Below are positions 39,865 through 49,588 of a DNA stretch of 64,000 nt, piece by piece. Numbering within the stretch: the first letter of the stretch is position 1; the number at the start of each line of letters is the position of its first letter. The translations under genes and the position numbers were made by a program. The stretch is taken from contig DATNBU010000045.1 of assembly GCA_035571835.1 (NCBI GenBank), forward strand, positions 1-64,000, in the 5' to 3' direction. Below the pieces are notes generated by a model. It did no database searches, was not told the origin of the DNA, and saw only the letters and a program-made list of their open reading frames with translations. This DNA is from Candidatus Limnocylindrales bacterium. Its GTDB lineage: Bacteria; Desulfobacterota; Binatia; UBA1149; CAITLU01.

Positions 39865-42507
39865 ATGACCGGTACCGAAGTCCGCAAGTCCTTCCTCGAT
39901 TTCTTCCGTTCGAAGGGCCACCTGATCGTTCCGAGCGCGCCGATCGTCCCCGTGGGCGACCCGACGCTGATGTTCACCAACTCGGGCATGGTGCAGTTCA
40001 AGAACGTGTTTCTCGGCATGTCCGAGCCGCCGGCTGCACGCGTCGCCGACAGCCAGAAATGCCTGCGCATCTCCGGCAAGCACAACGACCTCGAAGACGT
40101 CGGCCGCGACACCTACCATCACACGTTCTTCGAAATGCTCGGCAACTGGTCGTTCGGCGACTATTACAAAGCCGAAGCGATCGAATGGGCGTGGGAGCTG
40201 CTGACGGGCGTCTGGGGTCTGCCGAAGCAGCATCTCTACGCGACCGTCTACAAGACCGACGACGAAGCCGAGCAGCTCTGGAAAAAAATCACCGACATCG
40301 GGCACGACCGCGTGCTGCGCTTCGCCGAGAAGGACAACTTCTGGGAGATGGGCGAGACCGGGCCGTGCGGCCCGTGCTCGGAAATCCACATCGACCGCGG
40401 CGAAGGCTCGTGCGACATGCAGCATGTCGCCGGGCACGTGTGCGCGGTCAACGTCGGTTGCGCACGCTACATCGAGCTGTGGAACCTGGTCTTCATCCAG
40501 TACCACCGCGACGATGCCGGCAAGCTCCATGAGCTGCCGGCCAAGCACGTCGATACCGGCATGGGCCTCGAGCGCGTCGCATCGGTGCTCGAAAACGTGG
40601 CCGGCAACTACGACGGCACGCTGCTGCGGCGCCTGATCGCAACCGCCGAGAAGCTGTCGAAGCTTCCGTACGGAACAGGCGACGACCGCGACATTTCGTT
40701 CCGCGTGCTGGCCGACCACAGCCGCGCAATCTCGTTCATGATCGTCGACGGCATCGAGCCCGGCAACGAAGGCCGCGGCTACGTGCTGCGCCGGCTCCTT
40801 CGCCGCGCGGCGCGCCACGGGAAAACCCTCGGCCTCGGCGACGCGTTCCTCTACCGCATCTGCGACACCGTCGTCGAGACGATGGGCGACCAGTACGAAG
40901 AGCTTGGACGCAATCGGGACAAGATCCTAGCCACCGTACGCGACGAGGAAGAACGCTTCGCCGTGACGCTCGACCGCGGCCTGGTGCATCTCGACAGCGA
41001 GGTTGCGCGCCTCGGCACCGGCGCGACACGCCTTCCCGGCGACGTCGCGTTCCGGCTCTACGACACCTACGGATTCCCGGTCGACATGACCGACGACATC
41101 CTGCGCTCGCGCGGCATGGCCGTCGATCGCGACGGTTTCGAGGCTGCGCTCGAAGAGCAGCGCGAACGCGGTCGCGGCGCACAGGCCGCACGCGGCGGCG
41201 CTCGCGATTTCACGCTGCTCGTTGCTGCTGCGCGCGAGCGCGGAGTGCGTTTCGCCGGTGCGTTCGTCGAAACCGCCGAGTCGCGCGTCAGCGGCCTTTC
41301 GCGCGGCGGCGAGCTCGTTCCCGCATTGCGTGAGGGCGACGAAGGCGAGCTCACCGTCGAGCTCACGCCGTTTTACGGCGAAGGCGGCGGCCAGGTCGGC
41401 GACGTTGGCGTGATCGAGAAGGCCGACGGTTCGCTCCTGCGCGTGCTCGACACCCAGAAACCTGCGCCCGACGTCATCGTGCACCTGGTGCGTGTGGACA
41501 AGGGCGAGGTCCGCGTCGGCGACGACGTCGTGCTGCGCATCGATGCCGCGCGCCGTCAGGCGATCCGGCTCAACCATTCGGCGACCCATCTGCTGCACGC
41601 GGCGCTGCGCCACCATCTCGGCAGCGGCGTCCACCAGCAGGGCTCGCTCGTCGATCCGTCGCGCCTGCGCTTCGACTTCAATCATTCCGGGCCGGTTGCC
41701 GATCGCGCACTGGTCGACATCGAGAGCGAAGCCAACTCGGCCATCCGCGCGAACTACGAAGTGACCGAAACCGAGATGCCGTACGATGATGCGATCGCGG
41801 CCGGCGCGCTTGCGTTCTTCGGCGACAAGTACGGCGACGTCGTCCGCGTGCTGAAGATGGGCGACTATTCGGTCGAGCTCTGCGGCGGCACGCACGTGTC
41901 GCGAACCGGCGACATCGGCCTCGTGCGGATCACGGCAGAAAGCGGCGTCGCCGCCGGCGTGCGGCGCCTCGAAGCCACGACCGGCTCGGGCGCGTTCGAG
42001 ATGATCCGCCGCCGCGACGAGATCCTGCGGGAGATCGCGCAGATCCTGAAGATCCGCGAGGAAGACACGGTCGGCCGCATCGAGAAGCTCCTGAGCGAAA
42101 GCCGTGAGCTCGAAAAGAAGCTCGCGCGCGTGTCCGAAGGCCAGTCGCGCGACGTCGTGTCGGAGCTCGCTGCGCGCGCCCGATCGGCCAGCGACGGCAC
42201 GCATTTCGTGGTTTCGCGCGTCGAGGGCGTCGACGCCAAGTCGCTGCGCTCGGTCTCGGACCGGCTGCGCGAACGGCTCGGTTCGGCGGTCGTCGTGCTG
42301 GCCGCCGACAACGACGGCGCGGCAAGCGTGCTGGTCGGCGTTACGCAGAACCTCACGTCGCGCTGGAATGCCAACGACCTCATCCGCCAGTTTGTTCCGC
42401 TCGTCGACGGGCGCGGCGGCGGCAAGCCCGACTTCGCGCAGGCCGGCGGCAAGAATCCCGCGGGCATTCCCGCGCTACTGGAGAAAGCCAACGAAATCCT
42501 CGTCTAG
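39865..42507 (+). CDS. alaS: Alanyl-tRNA synthetase
   Basis: An 880-residue class II synthetase. Seen: EVRKSFLDFFRSKGHLIVPS, GMVQFKNVFLG, QKCLRISGKHNDLEDVGRD, HHTFFEMLGNWSFGDYYK (motif 2), the editing-site LNHSATHLLHAALRHHLG (HxxxH) and Zn-site CGGTHVSRTGDIG, and a C-Ala DHH-like end with GGGKPDFAQAGGK. A Cys- and acid-containing insert CDMQHVAGHVCAVNVGC occurs in the catalytic domain, as in several bacteria. alaS after recA-recX is a conserved order. Confidence 0.97.
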   Translation: MTGTEVRKSFLDFFRSKGHLIVPSAPIVPVGDPTLMFTNSGMVQFKNVFLGMSEPPAARVADSQKCLRISGKHNDLEDVGRDTYHHTFFEMLGNWSFGDYYKAEAIEWAWELLTGVWGLPKQHLYATVYKTDDEAEQLWKKITDIGHDRVLRFAEKDNFWEMGETGPCGPCSEIHIDRGEGSCDMQHVAGHVCAVNVGCARYIELWNLVFIQYHRDDAGKLHELPAKHVDTGMGLERVASVLENVAGNYDGTLLRRLIATAEKLSKLPYGTGDDRDISFRVLADHSRAISFMIVDGIEPGNEGRGYVLRRLLRRAARHGKTLGLGDAFLYRICDTVVETMGDQYEELGRNRDKILATVRDEEERFAVTLDRGLVHLDSEVARLGTGATRLPGDVAFRLYDTYGFPVDMTDDILRSRGMAVDRDGFEAALEEQRERGRGAQAARGGARDFTLLVAAARERGVRFAGAFVETAESRVSGLSRGGELVPALREGDEGELTVELTPFYGEGGGQVGDVGVIEKADGSLLRVLDTQKPAPDVIVHLVRVDKGEVRVGDDVVLRIDAARRQAIRLNHSATHLLHAALRHHLGSGVHQQGSLVDPSRLRFDFNHSGPVADRALVDIESEANSAIRANYEVTETEMPYDDAIAAGALAFFGDKYGDVVRVLKMGDYSVELCGGTHVSRTGDIGLVRITAESGVAAGVRRLEATTGSGAFEMIRRRDEILREIAQILKIREEDTVGRIEKLLSESRELEKKLARVSEGQSRDVVSELAARARSASDGTHFVVSRVEGVDAKSLRSVSDRLRERLGSAVVVLAADNDGAASVLVGVTQNLTSRWNANDLIRQFVPLVDGRGGGKPDFAQAGGKNPAGIPALLEKANEILV

Positions 42508-42541
42508 CTTCGAGTTCGCCGACCCGCAGCGGCTCCACGAG

Positions 42542-43462
42542 TTGTTCGGCAACCATGACGAGAACGTGCGCACGCTCGAGCGCGCTCTCGGCGTTCGCGT
42601 CGCAATGACGCCCGACGGCCTTCGAATCGACGGTGAGGATCACGAGAAAGAGCTCGCCGTGCGTGTGCTTCGCGAGCTTTACGGTGTCTCCACCGGCGGC
42701 CGTCCGGTTGCGCCCGGCGACGTCACGCGCGCGATCGAGATCCTCGGCGCGAGCAAGACCGCGACGCTCGCCGACATGTACCGGCGCCCGGTCTACGTCT
42801 CGCCGCGCGGCAAGGAGATCGCGCCCAAGACGACCAACCAGCGCCTCTACGTCGACGCGATCCGCGACCACGACCTCACGTTCGGAATCGGGCCGGCCGG
42901 CACCGGCAAGACCTACCTCGCGATGGCGATGGCCGTTGCCGACCTGTTCCGCGGCAAATACTCGCGCATCATCCTTACCCGTCCGGCGGTCGAAGCCGGC
43001 GAGAAGCTCGGCTTCCTTCCCGGCGACCTCGCCGAGAAGGTCAATCCTTACCTGCGGCCGCTCTACGATGCGCTGCACGACATGGTGAGCCTCGAGAAGG
43101 CGCAGACGATGATCGAGCGCGGCACAATCGAAGTGGCACCTCTCGCGTTCATGCGCGGCCGCACGCTCAACAACGCGTTCGTGATCCTCGACGAAGCCCA
43201 GAACACCACGCGCGAGCAGATGAAGATGTTCCTGACGCGTCTCGGCTTCGAGTCCAAGGCGGTGGTCACCGGCGACATCACGCAGGTCGATCTTCCGACC
43301 GCGCAGGTCTCGGGCCTGCACGACGCGTGGAAGATCCTGCAGAACATCCAGGGCATCGCGTTCATCGAATTCGAGGACCGCGACGTGGTCCGTCATCCGC
43401 TGGTCAAGCGCATCATCACTGCGTACGACAAGAAGACGTCGCCGCGCCGCGATAAAAGCTGA
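42542..43462 (+). CDS. phoH: PhoH-like ATPase (YbeZ)
   Basis: About 306 residues. P-loop GIGPAGTGKTYLAMAMAV, then ILTRPAVEAGEKLGFLPGDL, VNPYLRPLYDALHDM, the Walker B FVILDEAQNTTREQMKMFLT, TGDITQVDLP and DVVRHPLVKRIITAYD are all PhoH/YbeZ hallmarks. It works with YbeY in rRNA maturation. The start is uncertain: TTG 42542 is the first usual start codon, yet family-like residues (FEFADPQRLHELFGNHDENV) begin upstream, within and just after the alaS end, where no ATG, GTG or TTG is in frame. Confidence 0.88.
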   Translation: MFGNHDENVRTLERALGVRVAMTPDGLRIDGEDHEKELAVRVLRELYGVSTGGRPVAPGDVTRAIEILGASKTATLADMYRRPVYVSPRGKEIAPKTTNQRLYVDAIRDHDLTFGIGPAGTGKTYLAMAMAVADLFRGKYSRIILTRPAVEAGEKLGFLPGDLAEKVNPYLRPLYDALHDMVSLEKAQTMIERGTIEVAPLAFMRGRTLNNAFVILDEAQNTTREQMKMFLTRLGFESKAVVTGDITQVDLPTAQVSGLHDAWKILQNIQGIAFIEFEDRDVVRHPLVKRIITAYDKKTSPRRDKS

Positions 43463-43466
43463 CCGC

Positions 43467-43934
43467 TTGCCAATCGACATCGTCGACGAAACCGGTCGCG
43501 AGACAGTGCTCGCGGAAACGGCCGCCGCAGCTGCCGAGGCAATTCTCGCCATCGTCGGCCGGCCCGACTGCGAGCTCAGCATCGTGCTCGTCGGCGACGA
43601 TCGCATGCGCGAGCTCAACCACGAGTGGCGCGGCAAGGATTCGCCGACCGACGTGCTGTCGTTCCCGCAGCTCGATGCGAACGCGTTCGGCCCTTCCGCG
43701 ACGATGCTCGGTGACGTCGTGATTTCGCTCGACACGCTTCGCCGGCAGGCTGCCGACGGCGGTTGGACCGATCCCGAGGAGCTCACGCGGCTTCTCCTCC
43801 ACGGCGTGCTGCATCTTCTCGGCCACGATCACGAAGACGACGTCGATGCGCGCGTGATGCTCGCCGAAGAAGCGCGCGTGGTGCGCGAGCTCGCAGCGCG
43901 CGGCATCGCATGCGCGTCGGAGGACCTCGCGTGA
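43467..43934 (+). CDS. ybeY: Endoribonuclease YbeY
   Basis: A 155-residue metallo-RNase for 16S rRNA 3' maturation. The Zn motif is HGVLHLLGHDHEDD (HxxxHxxxxxH). Also LSIVLVGDDRMRELNHEWRG, KDSPTDVLSFPQ and MLGDVVISLDT. The start is TTG 43467, four bases after phoH, with family-like PIDIVDE following. phoH-ybeY-lnt order is classic. Confidence 0.94.
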   Translation: MPIDIVDETGRETVLAETAAAAAEAILAIVGRPDCELSIVLVGDDRMRELNHEWRGKDSPTDVLSFPQLDANAFGPSATMLGDVVISLDTLRRQAADGGWTDPEELTRLLLHGVLHLLGHDHEDDVDARVMLAEEARVVRELAARGIACASEDLA

Positions 43935-45655
43935 AACCCGCCGGCGTGCGCATCGCAGCCGCGGTGCTCTCGGGCCTGCTGCTGGCTGCGGCGTTTCCGA
44001 AGCTCGAGCAGGCGTGGCTCGCATGGATCGGCTTCGTTCCGCTTCTTCTCGCCGTGCGCGGCATCGGCGCGCGCCGCGCCGCACTGCTCGGATGGATCAC
44101 CGGCTTCGTCTGGCAGGTCGCGACGATCTACTGGATTCCGTCGACGATCAGCAATTTCACGGCGATCCCGCCGATCGCAGCGAAGATGATCCTCGTGCTG
44201 CTTGCGGGGTTTTCCGCGTATCCGTTCGTGATCCTTGCGGCGTTCTCGGAATGGATTAGCCAAGCGCGCCCTGCGCGCGTTCCAGAAGGAGGCCTGTCGC
44301 GCCTGCTCACGCTGCCGGCGGTCTGGGTCGTGGCCGAATGGCTTCGCGTCGTCGTGATCGCCGGCTTTCCGTGGAACCCGGTCGGCAACACGCAGATCGC
44401 GTACGTGACGATGGCGCAGGCTGCGGATCTCGGCGGAGTGTATCTTCTGTCCGCGATCATCGTGCTTGCGAACGTCGCGATCGTGGAGGCACTGGCCGCT
44501 CGCCGCGCGGGTGCCGGTTCCATGATGGTGCCTGCGATCGCAGGTCGTCTTGCGATTGCCGTCGCGTGTCCGTTGCTGCTCTTTGCGTACGGGATGTGGC
44601 GTCTCGACGAGCTTGACGCCATTCCGTATACAGGCTCGCTCAAGGTCGGCATCGCGCAGGGAAACATCGCGCAGGACGAGAAGTGGAATCAGCGCCTGCG
44701 CGACCGGATTCTCGAGAAGTACCTGGATCTGACGAACCAGGCGGCGTCGGCCGGAGCGCAGCTCGTCGTCTGGCCCGAAGCTGCGCTGCCGTTCTACATC
44801 CAGCGCGACATGCGGTCGCTCGAGCTGACGCGCGTCGCGCGTGAGCGCGGAATCGACCTGCTGGTCGGTGCGCCGGGCATCGTCGAGCACGAAGGCGGCT
44901 CGCTGACCCCGTACAACCAGGCGTGGCTCGTGCGCAGCAGCGGAGACGTCGAAGGGCCCTACAACAAGATCCAGCTGGTGCCGTTCGGCGAATACATTCC
45001 GTTCTACGGACTGTTCGGCATGGTCAAGGTGGCGGTGCAGTCGGTCGGGCAGCTCGGCGCCGGAACCGAGTACAAGATCTTCGATACGGTCGAGCTCTCG
45101 CCGCCGGCCGCTGCCGGATCTGCTTCGAACGCGCCGCCACGCGCGACGAGCGGCGCGGCGGAAGCGGGGACGGCAAGCGCGACGGCCGCGACTGCCAGCG
45201 CGCCAGGCGCAGCAAAACGACCGGCGCGGTTTGCGACTCTGATCTGCTACGAGGGCATCTTTCCGACGCTCACGCGCAGCTTTGCCGCGGAGGGAGCCGA
45301 CTTCCTCGTGAACATCAGCAACGACGCCTGGTATGGCGACACCTCAGCGCCGCACCAGCACCTCGCGATGGCTGCGATGCGCACGATCGAGAACCGCCTG
45401 CCGATGGTGCGATCGACCAACACCGGCATCTCGGCGTTCATCACCGACGAGGGCCGGATCGGGCCCGTGACGCCGCTGTTTCACGAAGACATGGTCGTCG
45501 AGACCGTTCTCGTGCGCGACGTATGGTCGTTCTACCGCGCATATGGCGACGTGTTCCTGCATCTGTGCCAGGCGTTCGTCGCCGTGGTCCTTGTCGCCGG
45601 TGCATACCGGCGGCGCATGCTACGGGCGGCCCGGCGTGCCGCGACTCCGCCGTAA
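43931..45655 (+). CDS. lnt: Apolipoprotein N-acyltransferase
   Basis: A 574-residue membrane enzyme that N-acylates lipoproteins. Six or so N-terminal membrane segments, then a nitrilase-like periplasmic domain with the Glu-Lys-Cys triad: VVWPEAALPF, YNKIQLVPFGEYIPFYG, and LICYEGIFPTLTR. Between the Lys and Cys segments a ~40-residue Ala/Ser/Pro/Thr-rich insert (PPAAAGSASNAPPRATSGAA and on) extends the usual length of about 510. Start GTG 43931 overlaps the ybeY stop (GTGA). A final membrane segment sits near the C-terminus. Confidence 0.95.
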   Translation: MKPAGVRIAAAVLSGLLLAAAFPKLEQAWLAWIGFVPLLLAVRGIGARRAALLGWITGFVWQVATIYWIPSTISNFTAIPPIAAKMILVLLAGFSAYPFVILAAFSEWISQARPARVPEGGLSRLLTLPAVWVVAEWLRVVVIAGFPWNPVGNTQIAYVTMAQAADLGGVYLLSAIIVLANVAIVEALAARRAGAGSMMVPAIAGRLAIAVACPLLLFAYGMWRLDELDAIPYTGSLKVGIAQGNIAQDEKWNQRLRDRILEKYLDLTNQAASAGAQLVVWPEAALPFYIQRDMRSLELTRVARERGIDLLVGAPGIVEHEGGSLTPYNQAWLVRSSGDVEGPYNKIQLVPFGEYIPFYGLFGMVKVAVQSVGQLGAGTEYKIFDTVELSPPAAAGSASNAPPRATSGAAEAGTASATAATASAPGAAKRPARFATLICYEGIFPTLTRSFAAEGADFLVNISNDAWYGDTSAPHQHLAMAAMRTIENRLPMVRSTNTGISAFITDEGRIGPVTPLFHEDMVVETVLVRDVWSFYRAYGDVFLHLCQAFVAVVLVAGAYRRRMLRAARRAATPP

Positions 45656-45750
45656 GGCCGGCGCACGCCTATCGCGTCGCGCGACCTCGCGTCGGGTCTT
45701 GCGACGTTCAAATTGATCGCGCACACCCCTCGTGAAAATCTCCGCCCGTC

Positions 45751-46894
<1,144 letters not shown>

Positions 46895-46919
46895 GAGCTG
46901 ACCCGGGACTCGCGGACGA

Positions 46920-47897
46920 TCAGGCGTCGTCGCTGCCGTCGTCCTCCGTTACGCCGTCGTCGTCGATTCCATCGTTGTCGTCGTCTTCGTCGTCGACATC
47001 GCTGACGCCGTCGTTGTCGTCGTCGCTGTCGTCGACGTCGTCGATTCCGTCGTCGTCGGCGTCGCTGTCGTCGACATCATCGATTCCGTCGTCGTCGTCG
47101 TCGGTGTCGGCCGCGTCTTCGATCCCGTCGTTGTCGTCGTCCGTATCGACGCTGTCGCTGATTCCGTCGTTATCGAGGTCGCCGTCCACGGAGTCGGCCT
47201 TGTGGTCGCCGTCCTCGTCGTTGTCGATCTTGTCCTTGACGCCGTCGTTGTCGTCGTCGCGGTCGCGTGGGTCGGCGATTCCGTCGTTGTCGTCGTCGGG
47301 ATCGACGTTGTCGGCAATCCCGTCGTTGTCGTCATCGCCGTCGTTCTCGTTGTAGACGCCGTCGCCGTCGAAATCGTCGTTGTCGATGTCGGCATCGTCG
47401 ACGTCGTCGAGAATGCCGTCGTTGTCGTCGTCCAGGTCCTGGAAGTCGCTTACGCCGTCGTTGTCGTCGTCGGCGTCCTTGCCGTCGGGGATACCGTCGT
47501 TGTCGTCGTCATGGTCACGGAAGTTCGCCTTGCCGTCGCCGTCAAAGTCGTCGTCGTCCAGCGTCGCCACGTCGGCGTCGGCCGAGTCCGGCACGCCATC
47601 GTTGTCGTCATCGGCGTCGGCGGTATCGTCGGTGCCGTCGTTGTCGTCGTCCGCGTCGCGGTCATCGCGTACGCCGTCGCCGTCGTCGTCTGTGTCATCG
47701 GCGTTGTCGATGCCATCGCCGTCGAAATCCGAGTCGTCGAGCTCGTCGGCGACCGCCGGCGACGGGCCGACTCCGAGATTGCTTCCGGCTGGCAGCAGCA
47801 GGACGGCGGCAGTCCCGAGGTGCAGACGGAAGAGCACCATCAGAAAGGTAGCGAAGTAGCGGCGGGCGTTGCCCGACCGCGAGTAGTGACTGTGCAT
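46920..47897 (-). CDS. Secreted protein made of thrombospondin type-3-like Ca-binding repeats
   Basis: A 325-residue protein. A basic N-terminus and hydrophobic segment (YFATFLMVLFRLHLGTAAVL) form a signal peptide ending near PAVADELDD. The rest is almost wholly Asp/Asn/Gly repeats (DDDNDGIADNVDPDDDNDGI and variants, some 20 units) of the thrombospondin type-3 / TSP3 type, each able to bind Ca. No catalytic domain or sorting signal is evident. GGGAGA lies about eight bases before ATG 47897. The DNA is a run of GTCGTC-type triplets, prone to slippage, so length may vary among strains. A sigma-54-like promoter lies upstream. Confidence 0.85.
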   Translation of the reverse strand: MHSHYSRSGNARRYFATFLMVLFRLHLGTAAVLLLPAGSNLGVGPSPAVADELDDSDFDGDGIDNADDTDDDGDGVRDDRDADDDNDGTDDTADADDDNDGVPDSADADVATLDDDDFDGDGKANFRDHDDDNDGIPDGKDADDDNDGVSDFQDLDDDNDGILDDVDDADIDNDDFDGDGVYNENDGDDDNDGIADNVDPDDDNDGIADPRDRDDDNDGVKDKIDNDEDGDHKADSVDGDLDNDGISDSVDTDDDNDGIEDAADTDDDDDGIDDVDDSDADDDGIDDVDDSDDDNDGVSDVDDEDDDNDGIDDDGVTEDDGSDDA

Positions 47898-47918
47898 CGA
47901 GTTGTTCTCCCTTTTCGA

Positions 47919-47939
47919 TTCGAAGCGAGAGGCTTCGAA
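47919..47939 (-). other. Hairpin in the 5' leader of the thrombospondin-repeat gene
   Basis: TTCGAAGC (47919-47926) pairs with GCTTCGAA (47932-47939), between the sigma-54-like promoter and the ribosome-binding site. It could modulate translation. Confidence 0.45.
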
Positions 47940-47953
47940 AGCGTGCCGGTGTA

Positions 47954-47970
47954 CGCAAGGCGCGTGCCGG
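47954..47970 (-). promoter_or_regulatory. Candidate sigma-54 promoter for the thrombospondin-repeat gene
   Basis: Minus strand reads CCGGCACGCGCCTTGCG: GGCACG at -24 and TTGC at -12 with correct GG-to-GC spacing (about 13-14 of 17 consensus positions). The predicted start is about 45 bases before ATG 47897. The rest of the 311-base gap (47898-48208) holds no gene. Confidence 0.5.
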
Positions 47971-48208
47971 AATGCCGCAGTGTCGCGCCGCATGGTCTTT
48001 TCTCACGACACGGACATTCCGGTTTGCGCGAATGCGTTGCTCGACACGTACTTGTATCGATATCGGCCGCGGATCGCCGGTAAGCCTCGCCTTGCGTCGC
48101 GTTCTGCCGGTGCATCGCATCCGCGCAAGATCTGGACGATCCGTGCAGGATTCTGCGCGACGATTGCGATCGTCAAGGTCGACCGCCGGCACCATGCGAC
48201 CGGCGGCG

Positions 48209-49588
48209 TTACGCGCAGCCGACGTCTCCGATGCGATGGCGTTTGATCTTGTACCAGAGGTTGCGCTCGCTGACGCCGAGCAGCCGTGCGGCCTTGGCCT
48301 TGTTGTCGCCGCATTTCGCGAGCGCCTGACGGATGGCTTCGGCCTCCGCGCGTCCGACGACGGCAGCAAGCGTGGCCGGCTCTGGGCCCATCGAAGCCGC
48401 AGCGGCCGGGTCGACCTCAGGAAGATCAAGCAGGTGTGCGACCATGTCGTCGTCCGCGCGGTCGCCTTCGCAGCGCACGGTCAAGCGCTCGCATACGTTC
48501 CGCAGCTCCCGGACATTGCCGGGCCACAGATAGGCTTCGAGAAGCTCGCGCGCGTCGCGCTGAAGCGTCAGCGGCCGGCGGCCGATGCGCGATGCCGACT
48601 CGGCAAGGAAATGCGCAGCGAGCAGGGCGATGTCGCCGTCGCGCTCGCGCAGCGGCGGCACGCGCAGCTGCAGCACGTTGAGGCGGTAATACAGGTCCTC
48701 GCGGAAACGGCCTTCGGAGACAGCCTCGGACAGATTGCGGTGCGTGGCCGAAACCATCCGCACGTCCACGTGCACCGGGATGTTGCTGCCCACGCGCTGC
48801 ACGATCCCTTCTTCCAGAACTCTCAGCAGCTTGGCCTGCAGCACCAGCGGCATGTCGCCGATCTCGTCGAGGAACATCGTGCCGCCCGAAGCCAGCTCGA
48901 ACTTTCCGATGCGCTGGTCGGATGCTCCGGTGAAGGCGCCGCGCGCGTGTCCGAACAGCTCGCTTTCGAGCAGCTCGAGCGGAATGGCGGCGCAGTTGAT
49001 CGGGACGAAAAGCGACGAGGCGCGGTCGCTGCATTCGTGAATCGCACGAGCGACATGCTCCTTGCCGGTTCCGGTTTCGCCGACGATCAGCACCGGAGCG
49101 CGCGACTGCGCGACGGACCGGACCTCGGCGAACATCTTCCGTATCGGGGCCGACTGGCCGACCATGTTGGCGAGTCCGCGGTGCCCGCTCTCGCGCAGGA
49201 AACGATTCTCGGAGGCGAGCCCGTCCAGCTCGAACGCACGCTTGATCAGCATGTCCAGCTCATCGAGGTCGAAAGGCTTCGTGATGTAATCGAACGCGCC
49301 GAGATGCATGGCCTGGACTGCCGAATCGACCGTGCCGTATGCGGTCATCACGATTACCGGCATTGCCGGATTGCTCCGGCGCGCCTCGCCCAGAAGCTCA
49401 ATGCCGTCCTTGTCCGGCATCCGGAGGTCGGTCAGCAGAAGGTCGATGCCCTCGTCGAGACGGGCGCTGGCTTCCTTTCCGCTCGCAGCAGTGACCACGC
49501 GGTGACCGCGCTGCGTCAGTGCCGCTTCGAGCAACCGCCGGAATCGCTCTTCATCATCGACGACGAGAATGGTGCGCTCGCGTTTCAT
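48209..49588 (-). CDS. Sigma-54-dependent response regulator (NtrC family)
   Basis: A 459-residue activator. Receiver domain: TILVVDDEERFRRLLEAAL, phosphoacceptor Asp in LLLTDLRMPDKDG, VIVMTAYGT, Lys in DYITKPFDLDEL. AAA+ domain: GETGTGKEHVARAIHE (Walker A), the sigma-54-contact loop RGAFTGASDQ, GGTMFLDEIGDM (Walker B). C-terminal Fis-type helix-turn-helix: AKCGDNKAKAARLLGVSERN. The ATG overlaps the kinase stop (ATGA). Its partner kinase, a PstS-like protein and a porin are encoded upstream in the same operon; a strong sigma-54 promoter faces the opposite way beyond the porin. Confidence 0.94.
   Translation of the reverse strand: MKRERTILVVDDEERFRRLLEAALTQRGHRVVTAASGKEASARLDEGIDLLLTDLRMPDKDGIELLGEARRSNPAMPVIVMTAYGTVDSAVQAMHLGAFDYITKPFDLDELDMLIKRAFELDGLASENRFLRESGHRGLANMVGQSAPIRKMFAEVRSVAQSRAPVLIVGETGTGKEHVARAIHECSDRASSLFVPINCAAIPLELLESELFGHARGAFTGASDQRIGKFELASGGTMFLDEIGDMPLVLQAKLLRVLEEGIVQRVGSNIPVHVDVRMVSATHRNLSEAVSEGRFREDLYYRLNVLQLRVPPLRERDGDIALLAAHFLAESASRIGRRPLTLQRDARELLEAYLWPGNVRELRNVCERLTVRCEGDRADDDMVAHLLDLPEVDPAAAASMGPEPATLAAVVGRAEAEAIRQALAKCGDNKAKAARLLGVSERNLWYKIKRHRIGDVGCA

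Noticed and set aside
46920-47760. CRISPR-like or satellite repeat array
   Set aside because: Repeats are in frame, encode Asp/Asn/Gly Ca-binding units and lack spacers.
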